A model generated the notes under the pieces. It made no database searches, was not told the DNA's origin, and saw only the letters and a program-made list of their open reading frames with translations. The position numbers and the translations under genes are program-made. From Amnibacterium sp. CER49 (lineage in GTDB: Bacteria > Actinomycetota > Actinomycetes > Actinomycetales > Microbacteriaceae), in the NCBI RefSeq assembly GCF_029846255.1, contig NZ_JARVWQ010000002.1, forward strand, positions 744,001 through 808,000: a DNA stretch of 64,000 bases, in the 5' to 3' direction. Positions within the stretch are counted from its first letter, which is position 1; each line of letters begins with the position of its first letter. Shown here piece after piece: positions 55,529 to 63,085 of the stretch.

Positions 55529-56501
55529 ACCCGGTGGGGGCGTGCGGGACGTAGTGCTCCTCCAGCGCCTGCAGCTCGTCGTCGTCGAGCTCGAGCGCCT
55601 CGGCGGCGATCGCGTCCTCGAGGTGGTGCGGCTTCGTCGCGCCGACGATGGGCGCGGTGACGGCCTCCTGCGCGAGCACCCAGGCGAGGGCGATCTGCGC
55701 CCGGCTCACGCCACGCTCGGCCGCGATGCGCGCGACCGCGTCGACGATGCGGCGGTCGGACTCCTCGGCCTGCCGGAACAGGGTGCGCCCGAACTCGTCG
55801 TTCTCGGAGCGGTCGGTCGTCGCGTCCCAGTCGCGGGTCAGCCTGCCGCGGGCGAGCGGCGACCACGGCAGCACGCCGACACCGGTCTCGAGGCAGTACG
55901 GGTGCATCTCCCGCTCCTCCTCGCGCATGAGCAGCGAGTACTGGTCCTGCATCGACACGAACGGGGTGAGCCCCTCGATGGCGGCGGTGTGCTGCATCTC
56001 CGCGAACTGCCACGTCCACATCGACGAGGCGCCGAGGTAGCGCACCTTGCCCGCCTTCACGACGTCGTGCAGCGCGGCCATCGTCTCGGCGACGGGCACG
56101 CCGTCGTCGTAGCGGTGGATCTGGTAGAGGTCGATGTAGTCGGTGCCGAGGCGCTTCAGGCTCGCGTCGACCTGCGTCATGATCGCGCCGCGGGAGAGGC
56201 CGGAGCCGTTCGTCCCCGGACCCATCCGGCCGTGCACCTTCGTCGCGATCACGACCTCGTCGCGCTGCGCGAACTCCTTCAGCAGCGTGCCCGTGATCTC
56301 CTCGCTCGAGCCGAGCGAGTACACGTTCGCCGTGTCGAAGGTCGTGATGCCCGCCTCGACCGCCCGGCGGAAGAACGGCCGGGAGGCGTCGAGGTCGAGG
56401 CTCCAGGCGTGGTTGCCGCGGTCGGGCTGCCCGTAGCTCATGCAGCCGAGCACCACGCGCGACACCTGCAGTCCGGATGTGCCGAGGTTCACCGTCTCCA
56501 T
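55524..56501 (-). CDS. Aldo/keto reductase, intact
   Basis: 325 aa. Complete tetrad: Asp and Tyr in FDTANVYSLGSSE, Lys in VVIATKVHG, His in DLYQIHRYDDG. NADP-binding end ALAWVLAQEAVTAPIVGATKP. Reduces aldehydes or ketones; substrate unknown. ATG 56501. Useful contrast to the two degenerate AKR-fold proteins at 42063-44276. Confidence 0.92.
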   Translation of the reverse strand: METVNLGTSGLQVSRVVLGCMSYGQPDRGNHAWSLDLDASRPFFRRAVEAGITTFDTANVYSLGSSEEITGTLLKEFAQRDEVVIATKVHGRMGPGTNGSGLSRGAIMTQVDASLKRLGTDYIDLYQIHRYDDGVPVAETMAALHDVVKAGKVRYLGASSMWTWQFAEMQHTAAIEGLTPFVSMQDQYSLLMREEEREMHPYCLETGVGVLPWSPLARGRLTRDWDATTDRSENDEFGRTLFRQAEESDRRIVDAVARIAAERGVSRAQIALAWVLAQEAVTAPIVGATKPHHLEDAIAAEALELDDDELQALEEHYVPHAPTGF

Positions 56502-56549
56502 GGCTCCATCCTGCGGCGGCACGGCTGGATGCGCACCCGGGTGCTCGCG

Positions 56550-56978
56550 CTAGCGGGTCCGACCCATCAGCAGGTCGACCCGCAGGCCCTGCTTCGTGCG
56601 GACCACCTCGACCGGGATCCGGGTCTTGCGGCCCGCGAGCTCGAGCCGGCTGATCGCCTCGCTCACCACGGCCTCGAGCCCGCGCGGCACCTGTCCGACC
56701 GGGCCGACCACCCGTCCCCCGGCGAACAGACGCACCTGCATGGGGGCGTCGACGCGCTCCTCCTCGATCGTCCGCGGTCCGATCGCCGTCTCGATCCCCT
56801 CCTCGCCGAGCAGCGAGGCGAGCAGGTCCTGATGCGGGTCGCTGCCGGCGAGCCGGATCGTCGTGCCGTTCGAGGACGGCACGAGATCGAACTTGTAGTC
56901 GTCGAGCGACCCCTTGCCCTGGTCCGTCTTCGCGAACGCGGGGTCGACCTGGGTCTTCCGGAAGAACACGGGACCCAT
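56550..56978 (-). CDS. Conserved-looking hypothetical protein
   Basis: 142 aa, soluble, opening MGPVFFRKTQVDPAFAKTDQ and ending VRTKQGLRVDLLMGRTR. Middle part is beta-rich (APMQVRLFAGGRVVGPVGQVPRG). Coding potential is good and it has no overlaps, but I do not recognise the family. Divergent from the beta-helix protein. Confidence 0.7.
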   Translation of the reverse strand: MGPVFFRKTQVDPAFAKTDQGKGSLDDYKFDLVPSSNGTTIRLAGSDPHQDLLASLLGEEGIETAIGPRTIEEERVDAPMQVRLFAGGRVVGPVGQVPRGLEAVVSEAISRLELAGRKTRIPVEVVRTKQGLRVDLLMGRTR

Positions 56979-57087
56979 TGTGGCAAGGCGGCGCTCCGGG
57001 CGTTCCTGCGGCGTGCTCTTATCGATCTCTTATGCACCAGGGGGCGCGCCGGGGAATGGACGGGGGCGTGCCCCGGTTGTCCTGGGC

Positions 57088-57504
57088 ATGCAACGCAGGA
57101 CCCCCAGGATCGCCGAAGAGATCGAGGACGAGTTCGGTACCGTCACCCGGTACCGCAGGCACCCCAACGGCCGCGGTCTCGTCGCCACGGACGCCTCGGT
57201 CGACCCGACGGCGTTCCTCGCCCCCAGCGTCTACGTCGAGTCGGGCGCGCGCGTCGGACGCGCGGCCCGTATCGCCGCCGGCACATGGGTCGACCGGGAG
57301 GCCGTCGTCGGCCCGCACGCCGAGATCGGCGCGGCCGTGCACGTCGGAGCCGCGGCCGTCGTCGGCGAGGGCGCGCGAGTCGGCAGCCACTCGAAGATCG
57401 GTGCCCGCGCGATCGTCGGGCCGGGTGCACGCATCGCGGCCGACCAGCAGGTCAGCGACGACGCCGTCCTCCCCGGGCAGTCGGCGTTCGGGGCCGCCGC
57501 ATAA
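57088..57504 (+). CDS. Left-handed beta-helix (hexapeptide-repeat) protein
   Basis: 138 aa built from hexapeptide-like turns: SVYVESGARVGRAARIAAGTWV, EAVVGPHAEIGAAVHVGAAAVVGEGARVG (in part) and SKIGARAIVGPGARI, as in LbetaH carbonic-anhydrase/acyltransferase folds. It lacks the His ligands of gamma-CA and acyl-CoA sites are not obvious. TCTTAT direct repeats (57016, 57027) lie upstream. Confidence 0.78.
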   Translation: MQRRTPRIAEEIEDEFGTVTRYRRHPNGRGLVATDASVDPTAFLAPSVYVESGARVGRAARIAAGTWVDREAVVGPHAEIGAAVHVGAAAVVGEGARVGSHSKIGARAIVGPGARIAADQQVSDDAVLPGQSAFGAAA

Positions 57505-57581
57505 CGCGTCCGCCCCTCGACGGGTTCGAGCGCCGGCAGGTCCGCCTGCCGGCGCTTCGTCGTTCCCGGGGGGTCCGGTGC

Positions 57582-58289
57582 TCAGCGGGGCAGCATCCCG
57601 CCGTCGAGCAGCACGGTCTTGCCGGTGAGGTAGCCGTTCGCGAGCATCGCGAGCGCGAGGTCGGCGACCTCGGCGGGCTCGCCGGTGCGCCCGACGGGGA
57701 TCGCGGCGACCGTCTCCGCGGGAAGCGCGTCGCCCATGCCCGTGCCGCCGATCGCCGCCGGCGCGATCGCGTTCACGGTGACGCCGCGGGCGGCGTACCG
57801 CGACGACAGGAAGCCGACGAGCCCCTGCAGCCCCGCCTTCGACGCGGCGTAGTGCGGGCCGATCGCGCCGCCCGTGAAGGCGGCGACGCTCGAGACGAGC
57901 AGCACCCGGCCGAAGCCGCGCGCCGCCATCGCCGGCACCGCGGCCTGCGCGAGCAGGAACGGCGCCGTGAGGTTGACGGCGAGCGCGGCGTCCCAGTCCT
58001 CGCGCGTCGTGTCCTCGAGCGACCGGCGCTCCCCCGCCCCGGCGTTCGGCACGAGCACGTCGAGGGCGCCGTGCCGCTCCTGCACCGCCGCGACGAGACC
58101 CGGGAGCGCGTCCGCCTGCCGCATGTCGGCCTCGACGACGTCGACCCCGTCCGGCAGCCCCGACCCCTCGGCCCGGCGCGTCGTGGCGACCACCGTGAGG
58201 CCCGCCCCGCGCAGCCGTGCGACGAGCGCCCTGCCGATGCCGCCCGTCGCGCCGGTCACGAGCGCCACCCGTCCCTCGAGCTCGCTCAT
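57582..58289 (-). CDS. Short-chain dehydrogenase/reductase (SDR)
   Basis: 235 aa. ALVTGATGGIGRALVARL, VPNAGAGERRS, VLLVSSVAAFTG and the YAASK active site. The NAG motif is PNAG. C-terminus LTGKTVLLDGGMLPR. Probably an oxidoreductase of unknown substrate. Confidence 0.9.
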   Translation of the reverse strand: MSELEGRVALVTGATGGIGRALVARLRGAGLTVVATTRRAEGSGLPDGVDVVEADMRQADALPGLVAAVQERHGALDVLVPNAGAGERRSLEDTTREDWDAALAVNLTAPFLLAQAAVPAMAARGFGRVLLVSSVAAFTGGAIGPHYAASKAGLQGLVGFLSSRYAARGVTVNAIAPAAIGGTGMGDALPAETVAAIPVGRTGEPAEVADLALAMLANGYLTGKTVLLDGGMLPR

Positions 58290-58325
58290 GACCCCAGCCT
58301 CGCCGCCGCCCCTCGAGGACGGCGC

Positions 58326-58688
58326 TCAGTCGCTCGGGGCCTCCATGTACCACTCCGTGAACGACCGGGCCCGCCCCTCGTCGTCGAGCCGGAGGATCCA
58401 GAGGTTCTCGTACGCGTCGCCGTCGGTGTACTCGGTGTGGCCCTGCACGACCGCGGTGTCGCCGTCGACGGCCACGACCTCCCACGTGAACTCGTGGTCG
58501 TCCGCGTCGTCCTGCGCCTCGAGCCAGGCGGCGAGGATCGCCTCCGACCCGCGCTCCGGCTCGTCCCACGGGTGGAACCGGTACTCGCCGTCGGGGGCGA
58601 AGAGCGCGCGGACGTCGTCGGGGTCGTTCGTCGCCCACGCCCGCTCGTAGCGGCGCACCCAGTCCTGCACGGCCTCGCGGTCGGTCAT
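58326..58688 (-). CDS. NTF2-like/SnoaL-type protein
   Basis: 120 aa. Helix-plus-sheet of SnoaL-like: WVRRYERAWATNDPDDVRALFAPDGEYRFHP (in part YERAWATNDPDDVRALFAPD) and DAYENLWILRLDDEGRARSFTEWYME. Such proteins are isomerases, dehydratases or ligand carriers; here unknown. ATG 58688. Confidence 0.85.
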   Translation of the reverse strand: MTDREAVQDWVRRYERAWATNDPDDVRALFAPDGEYRFHPWDEPERGSEAILAAWLEAQDDADDHEFTWEVVAVDGDTAVVQGHTEYTDGDAYENLWILRLDDEGRARSFTEWYMEAPSD

Positions 58689-58725
58689 GCCGTCGGGCTT
58701 ACACCAGGGTCCTGCGGGAACGGAA

Positions 58726-58759
58726 GAGGCCGCCCCGTCGGACTCGACGGGACGGCCTC
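58726..58759 (-). terminator. Terminator of rpsO
   Basis: GAGGCCGCCCCGTCG (58726-58740) with CGACGGGACGGCCTC (58745-58759), 14 of 15 pairs, 4-nt loop, 22 nt past the rpsO stop, followed on the minus strand by TTCCGTTCC. Supports rpsO as a stand-alone transcript. Confidence 0.75.
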
Positions 58760-58781
58760 CTGACACGTGTGGGGCGCGGTG

Positions 58782-59051
58782 CTAGCGGCGCAGGCCCAGG
58801 CGCTCGATCAGCGAGCGGTAGCGCGCGATGTCGATGTCCTGCAGGTAGCCGAGCAGCCGCCGGCGCTGGCCGACGAGCAGCAGCAGGCCACGACGCGAGT
58901 GGTGGTCGTGCTTGTGCTGCTTCAGGTGCTCGGTCAGGTCCTTGATTCGCGTGGTGAGCATCGCGACCTGCACCTCGGGAGAGCCCGTGTCACCCGGGTG
59001 GGTGGCGTACTCCTCGATGATCGCCCTCTTGGTGTCCGCATCCAATGCCAT
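58782..59051 (-). CDS. rpsO: 30S ribosomal protein S15
   Basis: 89 aa, [27 protein letters not shown] through LIERLGLRR (quoted in parts) is S15, which binds 16S rRNA early in assembly. ATG 59051 with GAGGGAGG upstream. Usually followed directly by pnp, but here pnp lies about 12 kb downstream. Confidence 0.97.
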   Translation of the reverse strand: MALDADTKRAIIEEYATHPGDTGSPEVQVAMLTTRIKDLTEHLKQHKHDHHSRRGLLLLVGQRRRLLGYLQDIDIARYRSLIERLGLRR

Positions 59052-59243
59052 ACGGGGCCTCCCTCTCTCTCGCTGCGCGGTGCCGGCGCACGATGCGCCG
59101 ACGCTCTCTCTCCGCGGCCGGTGAACGGCGACCAGCGAGTCTACCGGATCCCGCCGGTCCCCCTCGCTCGCGGGGGGCTGCGCTCCCCCGCACGCCTCGG
59201 GTCGCCCCCTACGCTCGGTGCTCCGGCGGGGAAGGAGGCGTGC

Positions 59244-60425
59244 GTGCCCGGAGTGCTCGACGTCGTGCTCGTGATCGTGCTGCTCGCGTACCTGGTGCGC
59301 GGCTACCGGCTCGGCCTCATCAGGAGCGTCGGCGCGCTGCTCGGCATCGCGGCCGGAGCGATCGCGGCGACGTTCGTCACGCCGATCATCACCCGCTTCG
59401 TCGCCGACGGGCCGGCCCGCGTCGGCGCCACGATCCTCGTCGCGCTCGTGCTCGTCGCGATCGGTCACGCCGCCGGGGTCGCGGTCGGCTCCCTCGTCGT
59501 CGGGCCGCTGCTGAAGAGCCCCCTCGGCGTGATCGACCGCATCCTCGGCGCGGCAGCGAACGTCGTGGTCACGGGCCTCGCCCTCTCGGTGGTCGCCGGC
59601 GTCGTGGCGGCGCTCGGCGTACCGTTCCTCGCGCAGCCCATCGCGTCGTCGGTGGTGCTCCGCACCCTCGACCAGCTGACGCCCGCGCCGGTCGACTCGG
59701 CGCTCGCGCAGCTGCGCAGCGCCGTGCTCGGCAGCGGCATCCCGCAGCTCGGCCGGGCGCTCGGCGGCACGACCCCGAACCCCGCCGTCCCGAAGGTCGA
59801 CACCGGCACCCCGGCGCTCGCCCGCGCCGCGCGGTCCGTCGTCAAGGTGACCGGCACGGCGTACGCCTGCGGGCAGGACCAGAGCGGCACGGGCTTCGTC
59901 GTCGCGAAGGACCGGGTGCTCACGAACGCGCACGTGCTCGCCGGCGTGACCTCCCCCGTGGTGCTGCGGCAGGACGGCACGCCGATCGTCGGCCGCGTCA
60001 CGTACTTCGACCCCACCGCCGACCTCGCGCTCATCGACGTCTCGGGCCTCGATCGGCCCGCGCTGCCGATCGATCCCGTGCCCGCCATCGGCACCACCGG
60101 GGTGATCGACGGCTACCCGTTCGGCGGCCCCTTCAGCACCGGCGGCGCGAAGGTGCTGCAGGTCGGCACGACCGAGGTGCCCGACGTGGCCGGCCGCGGC
60201 ACCAGCCCGCGCTCCCTCGCGACCCTGGCTGCGGACGTCGAGCAGGGCAACTCCGGGGGCCCGCTCCTCACGGCGGCCGGTCACGTCATCGGCATCGTCT
60301 TCGCGAAGAGCTCCACGACCGCGGACCTCGGCTACGCGATGACCCCGAAGCAGTTCGGCGGCGTGGTGGCGAAGGCGCCGTCGCTCACGAGCGCCGTCTC
60401 GTCCGGGGCCTGCACCCGCGACTGA
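59244..60425 (+). CDS. MarP-like membrane serine protease (CvpA + trypsin-like)
   Basis: 393 aa, near the length of mycobacterial MarP. Four N-terminal helices (CvpA-like, 1-135), then a periplasmic trypsin fold with His230 (LTNAHVLAG), Asp260 (ADLALIDV) and Ser337 (GNSGGPL). Cys209 (AYACGQ) and Cys390 (GACTRD) could form the regulatory disulfide of MarP. In mycobacteria it protects against acid stress. GTG 59244 follows GGAAGGAGG. Confidence 0.92.
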   Translation: MPGVLDVVLVIVLLAYLVRGYRLGLIRSVGALLGIAAGAIAATFVTPIITRFVADGPARVGATILVALVLVAIGHAAGVAVGSLVVGPLLKSPLGVIDRILGAAANVVVTGLALSVVAGVVAALGVPFLAQPIASSVVLRTLDQLTPAPVDSALAQLRSAVLGSGIPQLGRALGGTTPNPAVPKVDTGTPALARAARSVVKVTGTAYACGQDQSGTGFVVAKDRVLTNAHVLAGVTSPVVLRQDGTPIVGRVTYFDPTADLALIDVSGLDRPALPIDPVPAIGTTGVIDGYPFGGPFSTGGAKVLQVGTTEVPDVAGRGTSPRSLATLAADVEQGNSGGPLLTAAGHVIGIVFAKSSTTADLGYAMTPKQFGGVVAKAPSLTSAVSSGACTRD

Positions 60426-60445
60426 CGAGCACCGCGGCCCGCCAC

Positions 60446-60623
60446 CGGATCTGCTCAGCGGCGTCCTCGCCACCGATCCGGTGCAGACGCGGAATCCGCT
60501 GCGGACGTCCGAATCGGCGGCACGCGCCGGAACTCAGGTCCAGCGGTCGCAGTCGCCGTGATTCAGGACCACCGGTCCTGAATCCGTGCCGCGGTCCTGA
60601 ATCGCGGCGGCCTCCGTCCACCA
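60446..60623. repeat. Structured tandem repeat, copy 1
   Basis: First unit of an array in the 389-nt gap between convergent protease and helicase genes. It holds GATTCAGGACC (60560-60570), its reverse complement (60574-60584, 3-nt loop) and a further copy of that complement (60593-60603). The 5' half has an 11-of-14 version of the nested inverted repeat found in copy 2. Confidence 0.85.
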
Positions 60624-60816
60624 CGGATCCGGCTGAGCAGCGTCATCGCCACCGATTCGGCTCAGGGACAGGTTCCGCGGCGGGCGTCCGAATCGGTGGC
60701 GCGCGCCACCGGAACTCCGGCCCAGCGGTCGCGGGCGCCGTGATTCAGGACCACCGGTCCTGAATCCGTGCCGCGGTCCTGAATCGCGGCGGCGTCCGCT
60801 CACCGCGGATCCGGCT
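60624..60816. repeat. Structured tandem repeat, copy 2 and partial third unit
   Basis: Second unit, 179-182 nt period. GATTCAGGACC at 60742-60752, complements at 60756-60766 and 60775-60785. Also a 14-bp inverted repeat (60647-60660 with 60688-60701) and an 18-bp palindrome CGGTGGCGCGCGCCACCG (60694-60711). The third unit begins at 60806 (CGGATCCGGCT) and runs into the helicase stop codon. Function unknown. Confidence 0.85.
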
Positions 60817-63013
60817 ACTCGGGGTCGACGACCGCCAGGCGCTGCGTCGGGCGCGTCAGCGCGACGTAGAGCGAGCCGCTGCCGTCCTCGGCGGCGATGC
60901 GCTCCTCGTCGACCACGACGACCGCGTCGAACTCGAGGCCCTTCGCGATCCGGGGCGGCAGGACGGAGACCTTCGCGCGGAGCCCCTCCGCGCCGTAGCC
61001 GACCGGTTCCGGCATCGCCGTCGCGAGGGCGTCGTGCAGCGGACGGACGAGGGCCTCGGGCGCGATGACGGCGACCGTGCCGTCGGGATCGGCGTCGCGG
61101 TCGCGGCGCACGGCCTCGACCGCGGACCGGACGAGCCCGTCGACGGGCACCCGCCGGAGGTCCGGCGGCACCTCGCCCTCCCGCACGGAGCGCGACGGCG
61201 TGATCGGCAGGCCGTCGGCGAGCGCGCGGGCCTCGGCGAGCGCCATGATCGCTCGAGGCGTGCGGTAGTTCACCGTGAGCTGCTCGAGCCGGAACGTGTC
61301 GCCGAGCGCCGAGATCGCGTCGGCCCACGACGCGGGCGGCCGCGAGGTGGAGGCCTGCGCGAGGTCGCCGACGATCGTGAAGGACCGCAGCGGCCCGCGG
61401 CGGCGCAGCAGCCGCCACTGCATGGGCGACAGCTCCTGCGCCTCGTCGACGACGATGTGCCCGTACGTCCAGCCGCGGTCGATCGCTGCGCGCTCGGCCG
61501 TCGTGAGGAGCTCGCCTGGATCGGCGAACCCGTCGGCGAGCGACTCGGCGGACACGATGCCCTCGACGCCCATGTTGCGGATCGCGGCCTCGGCGTTCTC
61601 GAGGTCGCGGACGCGCTGCGCCTTCGCGGCGGCGCGACGCGCGTCCGCGCCCGCGTCGAGCTCGCCGAGCAGCTCGGCGGCCTCGTCGAGCAGCGGCACG
61701 TCGGCGACCGTGAACGGGGCCGATCGCGCGCGCGCGAGCGCGTCTCGGTCGTCCTGCCGCCAGTCGTGCGTCACCTGAGCGAGGTAGGCGGGGCGGGCGT
61801 ACAGGTCGCCGAGCAGCTTCTCGGGCGTGAGCGGCAGCCACGCGGTGTTCAGCAGCACCTTCACGTCGTGCGCGGTGCGCAGGTCCTCGCGCAGCAGCCG
61901 GCGGTCCTCGTCGTCGATCGTCGTGCCGCGGGCCCCGACCTTCTGCACGAGGAGCTCGGTGAGGTCGGTGAGCGCCTCGCGCACGAAGGTGTTGCGGGCC
62001 ACGTTGTGCGGCTTGCGGGTCTGCTGCGCCCGGCGCAGCGCACGGACGATCAGCTCGGGCGGCACGACGAGGCGCTCCCCCTCGACCCGGATCTCGGTGG
62101 CCTCCCGCGGCGCGACCTGCCGGGCGTGCACCGCGCGGCGCAGCACCGAGATCATCGCGAGGCGCCCCTTCAGCTCGGCGACGTGCGGGGCGTCGAGCGC
62201 GCTCGCGTCCACGCCCGGGTACAGCTGCCCGACCGTGCGGAGCACCACGCCGCTCTCGCCGAGCGACGGCAGCACCTGCTCGATGTACTGCAGGAAGCTC
62301 CGCGAGGGCCCGACGACGAGCACGCCGTTGCGGGCGAGCCGCTCCTTCTGGGCGTAGAGCAGGTAGGCGGCGCGGTGCAGGGCGACCGCGGTCTTGCCGG
62401 TGCCGGGGCCGCCCTGCACGACGAGCACGCCGCGCGCCTCCGAGCGGATGATGCGGTCCTGCTCGGCCTGGATCGTCGCGACGATGTCGTGCATGCGCCC
62501 GGTCCGCTGCGCGGACAGCGCGGCGAGCAGCGCCGACTCGCCCGTCAGCATCGAGTCGTCGGTGATGTGCTCGGGGTCGAACACCTCGTCCTCGATCGCC
62601 GTGACCCGCCGCCCTCGGGTGGCGAGGTGCCGGCGCACCCGGATGCCGAGCGGGGTCGCGGCGGTGGCCTGGTAGAAGGCGCTCGCCTGCGGCGCCCGCC
62701 AGTCGAGCAGCAGCGGCTGCTGGTCGTCGTCGCGGAGTCCGATCCGCCCGATGTAGCGCAGCGCGCCCTCGTCGGTCTGCAGCCGGCCGAAGGCGAGCCG
62801 CTCGTCGACGTCGCGCAGCTGCTTCAGCCGGTCCTCGAAGAGCCGCGCCATCGCGTCACGCTCGCTGCGGGCCTGATGCGTGCCGGAGGCGCCGGCGCGG
62901 CGGGTCCGCTCGAGCTCGTCGAACGTCTCGGCCCGCAGGGCGTCGAGCCGTTCGTAGAGCGCGGACACGTAGTGCTGCTCGCGGGCGAGCTCGCCCTCCG
63001 CCGTGTCGGTCAC
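60815..63013 (-). CDS. HelD-like UvrD-family helicase
   Basis: 732 aa. N-terminal coiled coil (about 1-80; EHYVSALYERLDAL-like), Walker A VQGGPGTGKTAVAL (201-208), DEAQ box HIVVDEAQELS, GDLAQAS, and motif VI-like YVALTRPTQRLAVV. Resembles HelD/HelR, RNA-polymerase-recycling factors that can give rifamycin tolerance in actinobacteria; no such regulatory site is visible here. GTG 63013 with GGGAGG. The stop codon lies in the repeat array. Confidence 0.87.
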   Translation of the reverse strand: MTDTAEGELAREQHYVSALYERLDALRAETFDELERTRRAGASGTHQARSERDAMARLFEDRLKQLRDVDERLAFGRLQTDEGALRYIGRIGLRDDDQQPLLLDWRAPQASAFYQATAATPLGIRVRRHLATRGRRVTAIEDEVFDPEHITDDSMLTGESALLAALSAQRTGRMHDIVATIQAEQDRIIRSEARGVLVVQGGPGTGKTAVALHRAAYLLYAQKERLARNGVLVVGPSRSFLQYIEQVLPSLGESGVVLRTVGQLYPGVDASALDAPHVAELKGRLAMISVLRRAVHARQVAPREATEIRVEGERLVVPPELIVRALRRAQQTRKPHNVARNTFVREALTDLTELLVQKVGARGTTIDDEDRRLLREDLRTAHDVKVLLNTAWLPLTPEKLLGDLYARPAYLAQVTHDWRQDDRDALARARSAPFTVADVPLLDEAAELLGELDAGADARRAAAKAQRVRDLENAEAAIRNMGVEGIVSAESLADGFADPGELLTTAERAAIDRGWTYGHIVVDEAQELSPMQWRLLRRRGPLRSFTIVGDLAQASTSRPPASWADAISALGDTFRLEQLTVNYRTPRAIMALAEARALADGLPITPSRSVREGEVPPDLRRVPVDGLVRSAVEAVRRDRDADPDGTVAVIAPEALVRPLHDALATAMPEPVGYGAEGLRAKVSVLPPRIAKGLEFDAVVVVDEERIAAEDGSGSLYVALTRPTQRLAVVDPE

Positions 63014-63020
63014 GCCTGCA

Positions 63021-63032
63021 CCTCCCGGGAGG
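63021..63032 (-). promoter_or_regulatory. Palindrome containing the helicase SD
   Basis: CCTCCCGGGAGG is a perfect 12-bp palindrome that includes the SD (GGGAGG), 7 nt from the GTG. TAGACT at 63049-63054 (minus) may be the -10. The palindrome could pair between or within transcripts and mask the SD. Confidence 0.5.
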
Positions 63033-63085
63033 AATCGCGGCCGACCAGTCTAGGCCGCGCCGGCGCGCGCTCCCGCGCTGCCCGC

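Noticed and set aside
46877-58688. Prophage or integrated plasmid
   Set aside because: No integrase, capsid, terminase, transposase, tRNA target or att-like repeat was seen; genes are ordinary metabolic and transport genes.
55296-58763. Long plus-strand frame over AKR, hypothetical and SDR genes
   Set aside because: Antisense shadow of several well-supported genes with no recognisable motif.
60385-60624. Short minus-strand frame with repeated GPRHGFRTGGPESR
   Set aside because: The protein repeat comes from the DNA repeat array; no start context, no domain, and stop codons differ between copies.
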